DNA of 64,000 bases from Pararhizobium polonicum (GTDB taxonomy: Bacteria > Pseudomonadota > Alphaproteobacteria > Rhizobiales > Rhizobiaceae). Location: the NCBI RefSeq assembly GCF_001687365.1, contig NZ_LGLV01000005.1, positions 1 to 64,000 on the forward strand, written 5' to 3'. Positions 63,342-64,000 of the stretch are shown piece by piece (position 1 is the first letter of the stretch; each line of letters starts with the position of its first letter). The notes below the pieces were generated by a model. That model saw nothing but the letters and a program-made list of their open reading frames with translations. It made no database searches and was not told the DNA's origin. The position numbers and the translations under genes are program-made.

Positions 63342-64000
63342 ATGAATAATCTTCGCGGAATCGACCTCAACCTTCTTGTCGTCCTCGATGCGCTGCTGGT
63401 CGAGCGGCATGTGTCGCGCGCGGCGCTGCGCCTGAACATGAGCCAGCCGGCCGTCAGCCACGCGCTGGCGCGCCTGCGCTCCCTTCTCGGCGATCCGCTG
63501 TTGACCCGGCAGGGCGGCGGGCTGGCGCCGACCATCCGGGCCATGGAGCTGTCGAAGCCGCTGGCCGAGGCGCTGGCCCAGATCCGCACCGTGCTGGGGC
63601 CCGACGGTTTCGAGCCGGGCCGCACCCGGCACACGTTCCGGCTGGCAATGTCCGACTACGGGGCGGAGATCGTCTTGCCGAACCTGTTGCGCGAGCTTCG
63701 GCGCTCTGCTCCGGACATCGATCTTGCCGTCATGCAGTTGAGCCGCGAAGGAATGATCGCCGGGGTCATGGATGGGGATATCGATGTCGGGCTGGGTGTG
63801 TTTCCGTCACTGCCCGAACCGATCCTGCCGGAACATTTGCTCAACGATGACTATGCCTGTCTGGTCGACCGCGCGACACTCCCCCCATCCGCGCAGTCGA
63901 TCGACTTCGAAAGTTACCTTGCCCGCCCGCATGCGCTGGTGGCTGTTCATGGCGAGGCGTCCACCGAAATCGATGCGGCGATCCATGCGGCGGGATATGC
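63342..64000 (+). CDS. LysR-family regulator, truncated by the window end
   Basis: About 219 codons of a LysR protein continue past the window. The HTH contains LNLLVVLDALLVERHVSRAALRLNMSQPAVSHALARLR, close to the NodD/LinR group. Starting at 63342; an ATG nine bases earlier is also in frame. The divergent gap with the DMT gene holds ATTATG/CATATGAAT-type partial symmetry (63331-63348), a possible LysR site. Confidence 0.9.
   Translation, partial: MNNLRGIDLNLLVVLDALLVERHVSRAALRLNMSQPAVSHALARLRSLLGDPLLTRQGGGLAPTIRAMELSKPLAEALAQIRTVLGPDGFEPGRTRHTFRLAMSDYGAEIVLPNLLRELRRSAPDIDLAVMQLSREGMIAGVMDGDIDVGLGVFPSLPEPILPEHLLNDDYACLVDRATLPPSAQSIDFESYLARPHALVAVHGEASTEIDAAIHAAGY

Overview
The window is 64 kb of GC-rich chromosomal DNA from an alphaproteobacterium, most likely a member of the Rhizobiaceae (Rhizobium/Agrobacterium/Ensifer group). 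Pointers are the betI-betC-betB-betA order with a choline sulfatase, a class 3 (R. etli type) asparaginase, an APS-type CysH beside an unfused CysN, an OhrR/Ohr pair, a Tat-exported beta-helix protein of the TIGR03808 type, and short GC-rich intergenic palindromes resembling rhizobial RIME/REP repeats. No integrase, transposase, phage gene cluster or CRISPR array was found.

Layout. 0-5.4 kb: a small lipoprotein, tRNA-Pro(CGG), a DUF2938 membrane protein and the sulfate assimilation operon cysH-cysD-cysN. 5.7-6.3 kb: a ParE-type toxin-antitoxin pair. 6.3-11.9 kb: osmoprotectant genes betI-betC-betB-betA, with a palindromic repeat cluster between betB and betA and a putative BetI operator. 12-15 kb: two small membrane proteins and an EAL-CBS-GGDEF protein behind three PHO-box-like heptamers. 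15-20 kb: a quinone oxidoreductase, a candidate small RNA with a tiny ORF, a second ParE module, a DUF3750 protein, class 3 asparaginase and a HigBA module. 20-25 kb: a DeoR regulator, two glutathione S-transferases, a LysR regulator and the TIGR03808 protein. 25-32.4 kb: a PAS-GAF-GGDEF-EAL protein, an L,D-transpeptidase, a histidine kinase/response regulator pair and ohrR/ohr.

32.7-42 kb carries two cysteine-free RTX proteins that look like type I secretion substrates. The first contains five tandem copies of a 432-bp (144-residue) module. Between them lie a HerA-like ATPase, a glycine-rich 132-residue protein preceded by a perfect 16-bp palindrome, an NTF2-like protein and an MFS transporter. 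42.8-64 kb is mostly single metabolic and regulatory genes: phosphoglycerate-mutase-like phosphatase, aldo/keto reductase, MFS plus divergent LysR, ChaC, Tam methyltransferase, haloacid dehalogenase, dual-specificity-like phosphatase, zinc alcohol dehydrogenase, a BCAT-like aminotransferase, a DHDPS-family enzyme, Fe-type superoxide dismutase, an Lrp regulator, a metallophosphatase, a WYL regulator/LysE exporter pair, a VOC protein, and a DMT transporter divergent from a LysR gene cut by the window end.

Functionally the window combines sulfur assimilation, choline-sulfate/choline to glycine betaine conversion, c-di-GMP signalling, peroxide and superoxide defence, and three toxin-antitoxin modules. 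I saw no clear-cut new multi-gene system. The observations most worth following are the modular RTX repeat protein, the possible phosphate control of a c-di-GMP enzyme, the small transcript near 16.8 kb with near-complete complementarity to the 16S rRNA tail, and the predicted leaderless, self-repressed higBA operon.
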